Shown: positions 19,226-29,624 of the stretch, piece by piece
How positions within the stretch are numbered: the stretch's first letter is position 1
Layout of the letters: each line of letters opens with the position of its first letter
DNA from: Dehalobacter sp.
GTDB lineage: Bacteria > Bacillota > Desulfitobacteriia > Desulfitobacteriales > Syntrophobotulaceae
Reading direction: 5' to 3'
DNA length: 64,000 nucleotides
NCBI GenBank assembly: GCA_023667845.1
Contig: JAMPIU010000112.1
Span: 89,300 to 153,299 of the forward strand
The notes under the pieces: generated by a model
What the model saw: the letters and a program-made list of their open reading frames with translations, nothing else
Told to the model about the DNA's origin: nothing
Databases searched by the model: none
Made by a program: the position numbers and the translations under genes

Positions 19226-19801
19226 TTATTGTTTAGGCTGACTGAACAAGTAGATAACCTTTCCTTCAGCGGAGTACCCGGTAATATCCGCGCTTACCGA
19301 TGGGACCTGCGGTTCACTGACAAACGCATACCATAATCTCAGCTGATCAGTGTTAACAATTTTCCCCTGGACCTTTTCCCCGCCGATCGTCGTAACGGTT
19401 ACACGTACAATATTCTTATTCGTTATCTTGCCGTAATAGACCGAATATTGGGTGCCGTCTTCTCCAAGATCCGCATATCGCCACTGCAGGCCATCAGGAT
19501 AAGTGACAAGCTTACCAACCGCACTTCCTGTCCATTTCCAGCCAAAACTGTTTTTCGTAAATATCCCTGTGCTTAGTTCTTCTTCAAACGTGTAAAACAC
19601 AATTCCTGAATTGTCACTGACTTGTTCAACTTTTACCAAGTCATATCCTTTGGGAATAAGCGGCTTCGCTTTCGCTACCGCATCATCCAATGAGTTGCAT
19701 CCGCCTAATACTGCTGTCATGATCACAATGGCCAAAATTGCTGCAATTTTCTTCAGCTTGCCCTTCTTGCGAAACATTCGGCTGCTAGAGTCAGATAACA
19801 T
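19226..19801 (-). CDS. Probable lipoprotein of unknown function
   Basis: The N-terminus MFRKKGKLKKIAAILAIVIMTAVLGGC is a lipoprotein signal with lipobox LGGC, so the mature protein should be anchored outside the membrane. The remaining 155 residues look like a beta-rich globular domain (GIVFYTFEEELSTG, YSVYYGKITNKNIVRVTVTTIGGE); I do not recognise a family. The ATG at 19801 has AGGAG rather far upstream; the ATG at 19777 has none. It ends only 14 bases before scfA, so it may share a transcript with the SCIFF locus. Confidence 0.7.
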   Translation of the reverse strand: MLSDSSSRMFRKKGKLKKIAAILAIVIMTAVLGGCNSLDDAVAKAKPLIPKGYDLVKVEQVSDNSGIVFYTFEEELSTGIFTKNSFGWKWTGSAVGKLVTYPDGLQWRYADLGEDGTQYSVYYGKITNKNIVRVTVTTIGGEKVQGKIVNTDQLRLWYAFVSEPQVPSVSADITGYSAEGKVIYLFSQPKQ

Positions 19802-19930
19802 CCTTTTTCTTTCAGCTCCTTTCGGCTTAACGCCTCACTAAAGCCTCATGTGATATGCGTCCCGCAAAAAACCATTAATTAGCTTTTGCGATAAAAAAAC
19901 CAGCTTAAAACTGGCCTTATATTCTTAAAT

Positions 19931-20005
19931 TGGAGCGGAAGACGGGATTCGAACCCGCGACCCTCGGCTTGGGAAGCCAATGCTCTACCACTGAGCCACT
20001 TCCGC
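19931..20005 (-). tRNA. tRNA-Gly (anticodon CCC)
   Basis: The minus strand folds as a cloverleaf with acceptor GCGGAAG/CTTCCGC, anticodon loop TTCCCAA and T-arm GCGGGTTCGAATCCCG. CCA is encoded. It stands alone between the lipoprotein gene and the M14 peptidase. Confidence 0.95.
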
Positions 20006-20251
20006 ATGATATTTCAAGGCTTTAGACTTCCTAGCATGTTCTAGGACCATGGCATACCTTTGTCGGGTAAGCATTATTATACTTCAAAATTTAATACTAG
20101 GCAAGATTATAAGTTCAATTTTTACAATTTCAACGATATTACTAGCTCAGTTGACTCTACCCCAAATTTGGTACAGGTTTTATTTTGTGGTTAATACACT
20201 TTTGGGTATCCCTCCTACACTACCAGTTTCAGCACTTTGTCATCCTTTTTC

Positions 20252-21532
20252 TTAGCCCGCAGTAGCAAGTGCCGCCAGTAACAACATTCCCTCATTTTCC
20301 CGATAGATCTGCGCGAATTGGGAAATTGGCAGGGGATTTCGGCCAAATCCAACCTCAACCGTATAGCCCGGTCTCCGGTATTTTTCGATAAACCAATCCT
20401 TATAGCCTGCATACGATGTTATTCCGGTCGCTTCTTCCAGCACATAGCCGCTTTTTTCTGCCAAACTGAGTGCAATTTGCCGGTCCCTGGCCGACGCCAG
20501 ACCTCTGTAATTCCAGTAGATCGCCCTACCTTGGCTGTGGTAGGCCAGAACAAGTCTAAAATTATGATTTCTCGTAAAGTCTGCAACTGCTTTGGATTCA
20601 GGTTCGGATTCCGGTCCTGTCCCTGAAAATCTGGTCGGGCCAGGCCCGGTTATTCCGTGACTGGCTTCCGCTTGTTTCGACAACTGCCAGGATGCATCAT
20701 AATTGTGGTTTAGATCTACGCCACGAATATTGGCCTGCCAGACCTGGCCAAAATCCATCCGGCCTTCATTCCATTTTAGAAGAGATGTGTAGAATGGATG
20801 ATTTATCCGAAGTCCGTTTAAGACCAGATCAATACCATCTGGATTCACCATAGGGATTAAATAAATTGAACTTTGACCCCATATCTCTCTTATGTTGTAT
20901 CCCCTGACCGAAGTTCCATCCACATAGTTTTTCAGATAGTTTTCACAGAACTTCATCAGCACAACTGTCGTAATCCATTCCAGTGAATGATGTGACGCAT
21001 TATAAAATACCTGATTCGGTCCATTACCCAGCCTCAGATAGTAAAGATTCCGTCCCATAATACTTTTCCCGGCAACCCCGGTTTCCAAGAAAGGATAGCG
21101 TTTCTGTAACCCGGCAATATCCCGCTGCAAGATTTCGTAGGTATAATTGAGGTTTGTATCGACAATATCAAAAGCATAGGGCACGGTCAACTGTTGTCCT
21201 GCTCTTATATTGTCAGAACTGATCCCGGGATTTGCTGCTAAAAGCCGCTGGGTATTGATTTTATAACGGTTGGCAATCTGGTACAATGTATCTCCCGCAG
21301 CAACTGTAACCATGATGTAGCCGTTCAATAACGGCAGAAGCTTTTGATAAGTAATTGGACCAATGATTCCATCTGCTTGGAGACCACTGGCCGCCTGAAA
21401 CTGTTTGACCACTTGCTCTGTATTTGTTCCGAATACCCCATCTACCGTCCCCGGATCGTAACCCAGCTTTTTGAGTAAAGCCTGAACTTCCATTACATCG
21501 TTTCCTCTAACTCCGATCTTAAGTACGCGCAC
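20252..21532 (-). CDS. LysM and peptidoglycan-binding M14 zinc carboxypeptidase
   Basis: Three domains are seen: a PG_binding_1 domain (about 5-68), a LysM domain (about 72-118, MVTVAAGDTLYQIANRYKIN) and an M14 peptidase domain (about 130-425). Zinc ligands are His182 and Glu185 in HHSLEW and the histidine in LAYHSQG; the catalytic glutamate is in TVEVGFG. This matches gamma-D-glutamyl-diaminopimelate peptidases that cut cell-wall stem peptides in spore formers. There is no signal peptide. The start is a GTG at 21532 with GGGGGG seven bases upstream. Substrate is inferred from the family. Confidence 0.88.
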   Translation of the reverse strand: MRVLKIGVRGNDVMEVQALLKKLGYDPGTVDGVFGTNTEQVVKQFQAASGLQADGIIGPITYQKLLPLLNGYIMVTVAAGDTLYQIANRYKINTQRLLAANPGISSDNIRAGQQLTVPYAFDIVDTNLNYTYEILQRDIAGLQKRYPFLETGVAGKSIMGRNLYYLRLGNGPNQVFYNASHHSLEWITTVVLMKFCENYLKNYVDGTSVRGYNIREIWGQSSIYLIPMVNPDGIDLVLNGLRINHPFYTSLLKWNEGRMDFGQVWQANIRGVDLNHNYDASWQLSKQAEASHGITGPGPTRFSGTGPESEPESKAVADFTRNHNFRLVLAYHSQGRAIYWNYRGLASARDRQIALSLAEKSGYVLEEATGITSYAGYKDWFIEKYRRPGYTVEVGFGRNPLPISQFAQIYRENEGMLLLAALATAG

Positions 21533-21602
21533 CTAAATCCCCCCATCTATGTTCGTTGTTATAATCTATGGGGATCGGAAAGGATGTGTGTAAAGTTTGC
21601 GG

Positions 21603-21651
21603 CAAAAACAAAAACGAGTCCTAACAGCAAAAACCGTTAATAACTCGTTTT
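21603..21651 (-). terminator. Terminator after tRNA-Phe
   Basis: On the minus strand AAACGAGT...ACTCGTTTTT forms a stem with an inner TTAAC/GTTAG helix and is followed by two T-runs. It lies just downstream of tRNA-Phe and before the M14 gene. Confidence 0.6.
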
Positions 21652-21661
21652 ACAGGACGTA

Positions 21662-21737
<76 letters not shown>

Positions 21738-21782
21738 GTGATCGATTACCAATCTATCGAAACTCAGCTTAATTTAAAAACA

Positions 21783-21858
21783 TGGTGACCCGTACGGGAT
21801 TCGAACCCGTGTTACCGCCGTGAAAGGGCGGTGTCTTAGGCCGCTTGACCAACGGGCC
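21783..21858 (-). tRNA. tRNA-Glu (anticodon TTC)
   Basis: The minus strand gives acceptor GGCCCGT paired with ACGGGTC, anticodon loop CTTTCAC and T-arm ACGGGTTCGAATCCCGT; an ACCA end is encoded. It is first of the tRNA-Glu/tRNA-Phe pair. Confidence 0.95.
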
Positions 21859-22072
21859 ATAGGCGATGCGTTAGTGAACCATGCTATGATGGTTTCACTC
21901 AATTTTTTTGCTCACGTTTCTGTATTATACAGATAACACGACAAATAGTAAAGAACTTTTTTAGATTTTTTATCTTTTATTTCAATTTATTTCAAAACTT
22001 TTATTTCAAAGATAGTGTATTTTCTTCAATTGCCGGTATTACATTATACTGTATGGTATTTTGATGGCTAAT

Positions 22073-22102
22073 AAAAAAGCTTGCATCCGTTAAGACACAA
22101 GC
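22073..22102 (-). terminator. Terminator after tRNA-Lys
   Basis: GCTTG/CAAGC stem followed by T6 on the minus strand, 16 bases after the tRNA. Confidence 0.65.
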
Positions 22103-22117
22103 GTTTTAATCGAGTAT

Positions 22118-22193
22118 TGGTGAGCCATCCGCGACTCGAACGCGGGACACCCTGATTAAAAGTCAGGTGCTCTACCGACTGAGCTAATGGCCC
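22118..22193 (-). tRNA. tRNA-Lys (anticodon TTT)
   Basis: Cloverleaf with acceptor GGGCCAT/ATGGCTC, D-arm AGCTCAGTCGGTAGAGC, anticodon loop CTTTTAA and T-arm CGCGTTCGAGTCGCG; CCA is encoded. It lies downstream of purA on the same strand. Confidence 0.95.
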
Positions 22194-22322
22194 AGGCCAC
22201 AATTCATGATTCTATCATTTCGGCCCCTTGGATGTCAAGCAAAACTTTAATAATCCTTGACATCCAAGAACCAGGAATTAATCTGAAAAATTAAAGTAAA
22301 TTCAGATTCATTATCAAAATCC

Positions 22323-23624
<1,302 letters not shown>

Positions 23625-23678
23625 TCACGACTTCAATCCAAACTTCATCTTAACAACGATCACCCCTGTTTGTCAATA

Positions 23679-23721
23679 AAATCCGAACATTTGCTGTATT
23701 CCTAGGCCAAACGTTCGAATA
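23679..23721 (-). promoter_or_regulatory. PurBox-like inverted pair upstream of purA
   Basis: AAATCCGAACATT (23679-23691) matches the Bacillus PurR box AWWWCCGAACWWT. An inverted copy with one change in the core, CGTTCGAATATT, lies at 23712-23723. The two CGAA centres are 30 bases apart, the spacing of Bacillus PurBox pairs. The site lies in the purA upstream gap. No purR gene is in the window, so regulation is inferred. Confidence 0.6.
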
Positions 23722-23760
23722 TTTGATACAACCAAATATAAACAATAATCTTACCGTGTA

Positions 23761-25089
23761 TTAACCATAATTCTTATCGAGGTTAACAAATTTCGTAAAT
23801 TCCTTCAAATACCCAAGCTCAACTGTACCTACAGGACCATTGCGGTGCTTGGCAATAATAATCTCAGCAATACCTTTTTTCTCCGAATCAGGGTGATAGT
23901 ATTCATCCCTGTAAATAAAGGAAATAAGATCGGCATCAGCCTCGATCGATCCGGATTCCAGAAGGTCGGACATCAGTGGCCGCTTGTCCTGACGCTGCTC
24001 AACACCGCGGTTAAGCTGAGACAGAGCAATAACCGGCACGGATAGTTCACGTGCAACGCCTTTTAAGCCTCTGGAAATCTGGGCGACTTCCTGCTGGCGG
24101 CTTTCTACCTTCTTGCCGACGGTCATTAACTGCAGATAATCAATAATAATCAGTCCAAGTCCTTGTTCCATTTTTAATCTTCTAGCTTTAGACCGAAGCT
24201 CTGCGAGGGATATCCCAACGGTATCATCAATAAACATTGGTGCCTCGGACAGCGGACCTACAGCCTGGGTAAGCTTTGGCCAGTCTGAGTCCAATAGTTC
24301 GCCGGTCCTGACCCGCTGCTGATCTACCATCGCTTCCGAACAAAGAATACGCTGGACAAGCTGCTCTTTGGACATTTCCAGGCTGAATAACGCTACAGGG
24401 ACCTTGGATTTTACCGCAGCATTCTGTGCCATATTCAGGACAAGTGCCGTTTTGCCCATCGATGGTCTGGCGGCAATAATAACCAGGTCGGAAGCCTGCC
24501 AGCCGGAAGTGATCCGGTCCAACTCCCGAAAATGGGTCGGAACCCCTGTCAGGTTTCCTTTATTGGAATAGAGGTATTCGATCTTGTCAAATGTCTTCAG
24601 GAGAATGCTTCGGATCGTAACGAAACCTTCCTTGGACTGTCTTTGAGAGATTTCTACGATCAGTCTTTCGGCTTCCTCCAATAAACTAAGGGCTTCTTCT
24701 CCCGCTTCGTACCCTTTTTCTTCAATATAGCCGGCAATGCGGATCAGCTGACGGAGCAGGGCTTTTTCCGCCACAATCCGGGCATAATGTTCCACGTTGG
24801 CCGCTGAAGGCACAGATCCGGCGATCTGAGAGATTGTTCCAATTCCCCCGATGCTCTCCAGCCTACCTGCCTGCCTTAAGTTCTCAGCCACTGTAACCAG
24901 ATCAACAGGGTCCCCCTTTTCAAAGATATCCCTGATGACCAGGTAAATGTTTTTATGATTATCGCGGTAGAAATCCTCCGGACGTAGAATCTCGAATACA
25001 GTACTGCCCTTCTGGGGATCAAGCATCAGCGCGCCCAGAACAGCCTGTTCAGCCTCAAGATTATGGGGAGGAACTTTCAAAAGTTCCAT
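23761..25089 (-). CDS. dnaB: Replicative DNA helicase
   Basis: The hexameric helicase that unwinds DNA at the fork. The 442-residue protein starts MELLKVPPHNLEAEQAVLGALM. It has the N-terminal primase-binding domain (to about 150), then the RecA-like core with Walker A ARPSMGKTALVL, a FSLEMSKEQL block, and LGLIIIDYLQLM. ALSQLNRGVEQR and the C-terminal GPVGTVELGY complete the family pattern. The start at 25089 is set by GAGGAG eight bases upstream; the in-frame ATG at 25095 is too close to it. It lies between lonC and purA as in many Firmicutes. Confidence 0.95.
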   Translation of the reverse strand: MELLKVPPHNLEAEQAVLGALMLDPQKGSTVFEILRPEDFYRDNHKNIYLVIRDIFEKGDPVDLVTVAENLRQAGRLESIGGIGTISQIAGSVPSAANVEHYARIVAEKALLRQLIRIAGYIEEKGYEAGEEALSLLEEAERLIVEISQRQSKEGFVTIRSILLKTFDKIEYLYSNKGNLTGVPTHFRELDRITSGWQASDLVIIAARPSMGKTALVLNMAQNAAVKSKVPVALFSLEMSKEQLVQRILCSEAMVDQQRVRTGELLDSDWPKLTQAVGPLSEAPMFIDDTVGISLAELRSKARRLKMEQGLGLIIIDYLQLMTVGKKVESRQQEVAQISRGLKGVARELSVPVIALSQLNRGVEQRQDKRPLMSDLLESGSIEADADLISFIYRDEYYHPDSEKKGIAEIIIAKHRNGPVGTVELGYLKEFTKFVNLDKNYG

Positions 25090-25108
25090 GCTCATTTCTC
25101 CTCGTTTG

Positions 25109-27034
25109 CTAGGCTTGTGCAATTTTTATAGCTTCCTCTATATTTTCAACAGCAAGGACTTCAATTCCTTTTAATCCCGCAGGAACTTCTCCGCGATTCT
25201 CCGTCGGAATGATCACTGTTTTTACACCGGCCTGTTTGGCACCAAATATTTTTTCGTAAATGCCACCAACCGGTTTGACTTTTCCCTGTATTGAGATTTC
25301 ACCGGTCACGGCTACATCTCCTCTCAGAGGCTGTTGCTTCAAGGCGCTGTAAATCGCCATGGTCGTAGCAAGTCCGGCCGAGGGCCCGTCTATTCTGCCA
25401 CCACCAACCACATTGACATGGAGGTCATAGTTCTTCAAGTCTTCTCCTGTCAGGCTTCGGATCACAGCCGCGGCATTAAACACCGCGTCCCTGGCCATTG
25501 AACCTGCCGTCTCATTAAAGCGGATACTTCCTTTGCCGGTCTCCCCGTTGAATACTTTCACCTCAATCTCCAGAACCGAGCCAAGGAATCCCGATACCCC
25601 CAGTCCGAGTATTCTGCCGGTATCCTTGCCGGCGGTTACCCGTTTTTGAACGAAAGGAGTCAGTCTGGCTGACCTGAGCACTTCTCTGACATCGTCTTCC
25701 GAAATCAAGACTTCCTTCTTGCCGGGATTCCTAAACCTGGCCAGACCATACGCATCCAAAAGGATGCTGTTCGCTTTTCGTCCCTCAATCATATATTCAC
25801 TGATAATTTCCGGTACATTCTCTTCCAACTGCACATTTAGTTTCAGAGCTGCCTGTCTGATAATATGGGTGATATGGGCCGGCTCCAAAGGCTCAAAATA
25901 GACTTCGGCACAGCGGGAGCGCAAGGCCGGGTTCAGATCCTGCGGCTCTCTCGTAGTGGCCCCAATCAGTACAAAATCTGCGGGAACTCCTTCATCAAAA
26001 ATCTTCTTGATATATAAAGGAATCTGAGGATCATGCGGATCATAATAAGAAGACTCAAAATGAACCCGCTTATCTTCCAGGACCTTCAGCAGCTTATTCA
26101 GCAACGTTGGATCCATCTCTCCAATTTCATCGATAAACAAAACGCCAGTATGAGCATCGTTGACCAAACCCAGTTTGGGCTCGGGAATACCGGTCTCAGC
26201 CAAATCTCTTTTCGCACCCTGATAAATCGGATCGTGAACTGAACCAAGCAAAGGATTGGTGACATCTCGCGGATCCCAGCGCAGCGTCGTACCGTCGACT
26301 TCAATAAACGGCGCATCCTTACTGAAAGGAGAATCCGGAAAATTTTTGACGGTTTCCAGTGCAACCCTGGCTGCTGATGTTTTGCCAACTCCCGGCGGAC
26401 CATAAATCAGGATGTGCTGGGGGAAAGGCGTCGCGAGCTTTGCCAGCAGGGCCTGCAAGGCGCTTTCCTGTCCGACAATTTCTTCCGTCGTCTGCGGTCT
26501 CAGGATTTCAATTGCTGAGGATACCGGCTTTGTTGCTTTCATCTTTTCCAGCTGCGCAAGCTTTCGAAGTGTTTGCGCATTCTCAGGACCTCCTGTCTCT
26601 TTCAGAACCTGGGTCTTGATCTCTTTGATATATTCTTCGTGTCGCTCCTGCATTTTCTCAGCAACCGCCTGATTTAAACGGTCTTCTACGGAACGCTTCG
26701 CAACCGTCTCCGCAATCTGCTCTTCAACCTCCGTCAGAATTGCCGGAATATCTTGCAGGTCCGGCGCCGGTTTGTCCGTGGGATCATCGTTGACAAGCTT
26801 TTGTAAGCCCAATACTCGTTCCTCCAGCTTGTCGGAACGCATCAGGGTAAGAGCCTCCAGCTTGCTCGCCTTTAAAATTAATTTATCTGTTCCGTATAGG
26901 TTGGAAAGCACGACATACAGCGCGTCTATCTCCAGTTTTAACTGTCCGTCCGCAATCTCCGCAGTATATTTCTCGTGATTTTCCTGCCCCTCCTGTTGTA
27001 AAAATTTCTTAAATAAGCCTTTCACGCTGGTCAC
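25109..27034 (-). CDS. lonC: ATP-dependent Lon-family protease, LonC type
   Basis: The 641-residue protein lacks the long N-terminal substrate domain of LonA. A charged coiled region (about 95-175) precedes the AAA+ part with Walker A YGPPGVGKTS (211-220), Walker B GVLFIDEIGEMD and ALRSRCAEVYFEPL. The protease domain has catalytic Ser552 (DGPSAGLAT) and Lys595, 43 residues apart as in Lon. Relatives are found in spore-forming clostridia. The start is GTG at 27034 or, with a better-spaced AAGGA, GTG at 27025. It lies between rplI and dnaB, 20 bases before the latter. Confidence 0.88.
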   Translation of the reverse strand: MTSVKGLFKKFLQQEGQENHEKYTAEIADGQLKLEIDALYVVLSNLYGTDKLILKASKLEALTLMRSDKLEERVLGLQKLVNDDPTDKPAPDLQDIPAILTEVEEQIAETVAKRSVEDRLNQAVAEKMQERHEEYIKEIKTQVLKETGGPENAQTLRKLAQLEKMKATKPVSSAIEILRPQTTEEIVGQESALQALLAKLATPFPQHILIYGPPGVGKTSAARVALETVKNFPDSPFSKDAPFIEVDGTTLRWDPRDVTNPLLGSVHDPIYQGAKRDLAETGIPEPKLGLVNDAHTGVLFIDEIGEMDPTLLNKLLKVLEDKRVHFESSYYDPHDPQIPLYIKKIFDEGVPADFVLIGATTREPQDLNPALRSRCAEVYFEPLEPAHITHIIRQAALKLNVQLEENVPEIISEYMIEGRKANSILLDAYGLARFRNPGKKEVLISEDDVREVLRSARLTPFVQKRVTAGKDTGRILGLGVSGFLGSVLEIEVKVFNGETGKGSIRFNETAGSMARDAVFNAAAVIRSLTGEDLKNYDLHVNVVGGGRIDGPSAGLATTMAIYSALKQQPLRGDVAVTGEISIQGKVKPVGGIYEKIFGAKQAGVKTVIIPTENRGEVPAGLKGIEVLAVENIEEAIKIAQA

Positions 27035-27058
27035 ATCCTTGTGCTTTACTCTTCGGTC

Positions 27059-27505
27059 TTACTGAGCTTCTATCTTTATCTTCAGATTTGCTGTTACTTC
27101 AAAATGAAGCTTTACGGTAACCTGATATTCTCCCAATCCTTTGATCGGTTCCTTGACTTCAATTTTTCTTTTATCTAGTTTGAGTTGATATTCCTTTTCC
27201 AATACCTCGGCGATCTCTTTATTCGTTACCGAGCCGAATAAACGGCCTTTTTCACCGACTTTGACTTTGACAATGATATCCATGTTCTCGATTTTTTGGG
27301 AAAGCTCCAGCGCCGCTTGTTTTTCTTTCTGTTTGCGCAGTTCTTCCTGTTTTTGTTTATGCACCAGGTCCTGAACATTTCCCTGAGTTGCCTCAACTGC
27401 GAGTCCGCGCGGGATCAGAAAATTACGGGCATAGCCATCTGAGACTTCGCATACTTTACCCTTTTTACCGAGTGCCTTGACATCTTCTTTTAATATTACC
27501 TTCAC
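27059..27505 (-). CDS. rplI: 50S ribosomal protein L9
   Basis: The protein starts MKVILKEDVKALGKKGKVCEVSDGYARNFLIPRGLAVEA, the L9 N-domain signature. The long connecting helix (about 45-75, lysine- and glutamate-rich) and C-terminal domain with GRLFGSVTNKEIAE follow. Its 148 residues are normal. The start overlaps the upstream membrane-protein stop by 4 bases (ATGA). Confidence 0.97.
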   Translation of the reverse strand: MKVILKEDVKALGKKGKVCEVSDGYARNFLIPRGLAVEATQGNVQDLVHKQKQEELRKQKEKQAALELSQKIENMDIIVKVKVGEKGRLFGSVTNKEIAEVLEKEYQLKLDKRKIEVKEPIKGLGEYQVTVKLHFEVTANLKIKIEAQ

Positions 27506-28449
27506 GGTTTTTGTTCCTCCATTTTTTCGGGGATCTTTCGGAAATTAAATACTAAATCAAAAAGCCCCGTAAATATTAGACATATGAAAAAGAACGGTGA
27601 AACGAAAGCCACTATAATTACAACAATCCAGATCAGCAGATGGGAAAACTTCAAGCTTTTGATCAAATAAGCCAGGCAGGACAGCCCAATCATACTGGTT
27701 ATCGAAGCTGCAACCGCCATCACATTCATTCCGGTTATTCTCAGAATACTGTTGGCAAAGTAGTCTCCGCCCAAATAGGCAGCAATCCCGATAATTGCCA
27801 GCCACACCGCATACCAGGGCATCCTCCATAAAGAAAAAGGCTTAAGTTTGTTCCCAAAAGAAAATATCCTGAAAAACAGGTAGACCAGTCCAACCTCAAG
27901 CATCGCAAATATCCCGGCAAAAGCAGGCATTAACTGATAGTAGACCGGAACCATGGTGCGGAGAGTGCTTTCAAGTTGCTCAATTGAAATCCCCTGCTCC
28001 TGAAAAGCACTGAACAGGCCTTGCTGCTCATAGAACTGAAGAACTGTAACAATATTCTTTTCCAGATTCTCGGGCTGAAGGGCCTGGTTGACTGAAGGAA
28101 TGACCGGTAACGCCCCAATGAGCGCAGCCAGCAGCAAACTCCAGAATATACTCTGACTGGTAGAGAGCCCTTTTTCTTTTATGACAACCAACAAAATTCC
28201 TGCCCAGGGAGTAAATCCAATCAGGGAGATTCCACTGATTCCAACTGGAATAAAAGCTAAAATATAACCAATTCCTAAAAAAATAGCCGTTCTTCGGCAA
28301 CCGGTACTTCTGGTCTGAAATAAAACGGAAAAAATCAATAATACCTCGACGATCCAGCTCCAGAAGTCAAATAAAGACGCAAGTAAGGGAAGAAACAATA
28401 CGATCAATCCGGATACATACCGAAGTTCATCCTTATCACTTATAACCAT
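27502..28449 (-). CDS. yybS: YybS-like membrane protein (DUF2232)
   Basis: The 315-residue protein has about eight hydrophobic helices (for example 10-50, 55-95, 170-195, 210-260, 270-300) and no soluble domain. The family is found next to rplI and dnaB in Firmicutes and resembles substrate-binding S components, but its cargo is unknown. It overlaps rplI by 4 bases, so its translation is coupled to L9. Confidence 0.82.
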   Translation of the reverse strand: MVISDKDELRYVSGLIVLFLPLLASLFDFWSWIVEVLLIFSVLFQTRSTGCRRTAIFLGIGYILAFIPVGISGISLIGFTPWAGILLVVIKEKGLSTSQSIFWSLLLAALIGALPVIPSVNQALQPENLEKNIVTVLQFYEQQGLFSAFQEQGISIEQLESTLRTMVPVYYQLMPAFAGIFAMLEVGLVYLFFRIFSFGNKLKPFSLWRMPWYAVWLAIIGIAAYLGGDYFANSILRITGMNVMAVAASITSMIGLSCLAYLIKSLKFSHLLIWIVVIIVAFVSPFFFICLIFTGLFDLVFNFRKIPEKMEEQKP

Positions 28450-28464
28450 TTAATTTTCTCCTGT

Positions 28465-28788
28465 TCAGTCTTCCTCGGGAACAAGATAACCAAGCAAAAG
28501 ACTCAGGTCACCCCATTCAGTTTCGAGACTAAGGAAATCTTCCCGCTGCCACCGGGACATTTTATTAAACAAAACCCTGTCCAAACGGGAATAGTCAAAG
28601 CCAAGCCTGCGGGTAAGCAAATAGCTTAAACCGACCAGGCCGGCCATACTATCGAGAAGCTGTTCCTGGGAAGCACTTAAAGTCCCCTGCTGGACCAGCC
28701 ACTGAGCTTTGAGAAGCTCCACTTTTAATTCCTCTATGGCTTTCGAGGATTTTACGATATCAATATTGATCGCAGCAACAGACTCCAC
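28465..28788 (-). CDS. MazG-like family protein
   Basis: A 107-residue all-helical protein with DIVKSSKAIEELKVELLKAQWLVQQG and SQEQLLDSMAGLVGLSYLLTRRLGFDYSRLD. It resembles the MazG-like family that commonly sits beside rpsR in clostridia. The acidic metal-binding set of true MazG pyrophosphatases is not obvious, so enzyme activity is doubtful. The start is a GTG at 28788 with AGGAGG seven bases upstream. It lies 16 bases before yybS. Confidence 0.65.
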   Translation of the reverse strand: MESVAAINIDIVKSSKAIEELKVELLKAQWLVQQGTLSASQEQLLDSMAGLVGLSYLLTRRLGFDYSRLDRVLFNKMSRWQREDFLSLETEWGDLSLLLGYLVPEED

Positions 28789-28908
28789 AACAATACCTCC
28801 TGCAAAAAAGTAATGTAAGATTTCGCGAAATCAAGCTGAAACTCCTTCTTCTACTTTTCTCAGAACAAAGAAAACTTGCCCTGTTGCCTAAATTAAGGAA
28901 ATGAAATA

Positions 28909-28934
28909 AAAAAAGGGAGCGTTGCTCCCTTTTT
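28909..28934 (-). terminator. Terminator after rpsR
   Basis: AAAAGGGAGC/GCTCCCTTTT hairpin (28911-28933) with T-runs on both strands, directly after the rpsR stop. It closes the rpsF-ssb-rpsR operon. Confidence 0.88.
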
Positions 28935-28935
28935 A

Positions 28936-29181
28936 CTAGTCAATCATGTAGGGCAGCAACGCGATGCTGCGAGCCCGTTTAACGGCAATCGTGACTTGCC
29001 TCTGGTGTTTAGCGCAATTGCCTGAGATTCTACGGGGCAGAATTTTGCCTCTCTCAGTAATATATTTACGTAATTTTTGTGTATCTTTGTAGTCGATGCT
29101 CTCAACTTTATCAACACAAAAACTGCATACTCTTTTACGCGGACGGCGTCCCCGTTCCTTTTTTACGGCAGCGTTTGCCAA
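28936..29181 (-). CDS. rpsR: 30S ribosomal protein S18
   Basis: The 81-residue protein carries [19 protein letters not shown] near residue 15, [24 protein letters not shown] and [16 protein letters not shown]. These match S18, including the two CxxC-like cysteines of a zinc-binding version. The start is a TTG at 29181 behind GGGAGGAG. It follows ssb by 20 bases. Confidence 0.97.
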   Translation of the reverse strand: MANAAVKKERGRRPRKRVCSFCVDKVESIDYKDTQKLRKYITERGKILPRRISGNCAKHQRQVTIAVKRARSIALLPYMID

Positions 29182-29201
29182 TGAACGCTCCTCCCTTCAA
29201 A

Positions 29202-29606
29202 CTAAAATGGTATATCATCATCTAGACTAACTTCATGAGCAAAAGAACCAAAATCATTTTGAGCTGAAGATGCTCCGGCATTATTGTCTTTGGGACTTAA
29301 AAATCTGACGTTCTCTCCCAAGACCTCTGTCACCCATCTTTTTTGCCCATCCTGACCGTCATAAGAGCGGACCTGAATCCTGCCATCTACTGCAGCCAGT
29401 CTTCCTTTCGCCAAATAGTTCGCGCAGAGTTCAGCTAACTGGCGAAAAACAACGCATGGAATAAAATCCGTTTCTTTCTCGCCCTGGCTGTTCTTGTAAT
29501 TCCTGTCGACGGCTAGCGTAAAAGATGCAACAGCTACACCATTTGGTGTATAGCGTAGCTCAGGGTCTTTCGTTAATCGCCCGATAAGTACTACACGATT
29601 CAACAT
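29202..29606 (-). CDS. ssb: Single-stranded DNA-binding protein
   Basis: The protein binds single-stranded DNA in replication and repair. It starts [37 protein letters not shown], the OB-fold signature. The acidic C-terminal tip ends DDDIPF, the partner-binding tail. The linker is short, giving only 134 residues. It sits between rpsF and rpsR as usual. Confidence 0.97.
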   Translation of the reverse strand: MLNRVVLIGRLTKDPELRYTPNGVAVASFTLAVDRNYKNSQGEKETDFIPCVVFRQLAELCANYLAKGRLAAVDGRIQVRSYDGQDGQKRWVTEVLGENVRFLSPKDNNAGASSAQNDFGSFAHEVSLDDDIPF

Positions 29607-29624
29607 CTTAAACCCTCCGCATCG

